Under the pieces are notes generated by a model. It saw only the letters and a list, made by a program, of their open reading frames with translations. It did not search any database and had not been told where the DNA came from. From the NCBI GenBank assembly GCA_009925805.1, contig RFQF01000114.1, forward strand, positions 1 through 6,668: a stretch of DNA of 6,668 bases, in the 5' to 3' direction. Origin of the DNA: Flavobacteriia bacterium (GTDB taxonomy: Bacteria; Bacteroidota; Bacteroidia; Flavobacteriales_D; Crocinitomicaceae). This document shows, piece by piece, positions 6,013-6,668 of the stretch. The position numbers and the translations under genes were made by a program. The number at the start of each line of letters is the position of its first letter. Position 1 is the stretch's first letter.

Positions 6013-6668
6013 TAGAATTTCATAGCAAGTTGAACTAGAAAATTCCGAGGCGCTTGAATATCACCGGGGCGCGAAGTGGTTTCGGTATTGAAGACATTAT
6101 TGGCAATGAACGAAACTTTAATTCGGGCATCAACCTGATAACTTACCCGCGCATCAAAGGTGATATTTCCTTTGTTGTAGATTTTTCGATAGTCCTTTAA
6201 TCCAGGTAAGATGTACGTGTTTCCGGCAATGGCATCCTCAAAGACCTTGTCAATGTTCTTCATATAGCTGTTGTAACGGTTGGATATCCCAAATCCCCAT
6301 TTCTTATAAACGGCTTCAACATCTGCCCTTACCAGATGGTTAAAGCGATACTTCAAAAGGTGCGTTGTGGTATCGGAATTATACACGGTATACTTCGGAT
6401 TAGCATTCAAAGAGATAGGGTTCATGTAGGTGTAGCCAATCAGGGATACGACTTCCACCTCCTTTATTTTTCCTGTACTATTGAAGGATAATTCCAATCC
6501 GGTTATGCGTGCTTTTTCCACATTCTGCGCCCCAAAACCGATGATTTGCTGAATCGTGTATCCGTAAGTTTGTTGTAAATAAGTAAGTTCACTGATGCCT
6601 TGGGGCGTATAAATATCGATGGCAGTCCCGTTTTTTGGATTATAAAATCCAAAAGAAAATTCGATCAT
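6012..6668 (-). CDS. TonB-dependent receptor, C-terminal part (partial)
   Basis: Only the last 218 residues or so are in the window; the gene runs past the right edge, and the ATG at 6668 is probably an internal Met rather than the start. The sequence reads as alternating transmembrane beta strands of an outer-membrane barrel. KARITGLELSF (52-62 of the visible part) is the strand seen in many receptors as 'KA+I.G+EL'. IANNVFNTE (188-196) followed by RPGDIQAPRNF (200-210) and the terminal LVQLAMKF match the final strands and the beta signal ending in Phe recognised by the BAM complex. The plug domain and TonB box would lie upstream, outside the window. The ligand cannot be deduced from this part. 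The sequence is consistent with a SusC/RagA-like or ferric-siderophore-type receptor. Its stop codon overlaps the kdsB start by one base. Confidence 0.9.
   Translation of the reverse strand: MIEFSFGFYNPKNGTAIDIYTPQGISELTYLQQTYGYTIQQIIGFGAQNVEKARITGLELSFNSTGKIKEVEVVSLIGYTYMNPISLNANPKYTVYNSDTTTHLLKYRFNHLVRADVEAVYKKWGFGISNRYNSYMKNIDKVFEDAIAGNTYILPGLKDYRKIYNKGNITFDARVSYQVDARIKVSFIANNVFNTETTSRPGDIQAPRNFLVQLAMKF

Noticed and set aside
6666..6668. ATG at the right edge as the true start of the receptor gene
   Set aside because: The visible part contains only C-terminal barrel strands, with no signal peptide or plug, so the gene must extend past the edge.

Overview
The window looks like chromosomal DNA of a Bacteroidota bacterium, most likely a Flavobacteriales relative. 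Four things support this. The plus-strand gene ends in a type A sorting domain of the type IX secretion system (T9SS), which is confined to this phylum. One gene encodes the HU-CCDC81/SPOR architecture typical of the phylum. A SusC/RagA-like TonB-dependent receptor barrel is present, ending in Phe. A good match to the Bacteroidota sigma promoter (TTG-N20-TAnnTTTG) precedes one gene. Genus assignment is not possible from the sequence alone.

Layout. Bases 1-313 are non-coding and structured. An exact 57-bp direct repeat (1-57 and 148-204) carries the same intrinsic terminator twice, and the interval between the copies holds two directly abutting hairpins. Bases 314-2233 (+) encode a large secreted protein: signal peptide, FN3-like domain, gingipain/C25-like fold domain, FN3-like domain, T9SS C-terminal domain. 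The positions expected to hold the C25 catalytic His and Cys carry Pro and Ser. Its stop codon lies 4 bp from the stop of a convergent minus-strand cluster that fills the rest of the window.

The minus-strand cluster, in transcription order, is as follows: the C-terminal part of a TonB-dependent receptor (cut by the right edge); kdsB, overlapping the receptor stop by one base; a 43-bp gap with a promoter; an HU-CCDC81/SPOR membrane protein; a secreted bleomycin-hydrolase-type cysteine peptidase; and a lipoprotein of unknown function. The last three are separated by only 4 and 5 bp and almost certainly form one transcription unit.

Most genes concern the cell envelope: outer-membrane uptake, Kdo activation for lipopolysaccharide, a peptidoglycan-binding SPOR domain, a periplasmic or secreted peptidase, a lipoprotein and a T9SS cargo. 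No mobile element, CRISPR array, tRNA or rRNA was recognised. The most unusual items are the C25-like protein lacking the classical catalytic dyad, the 10-base T tract inside a promoter spacer that also predicts a nearly leaderless mRNA, and the duplicated terminator with its stacked hairpins.
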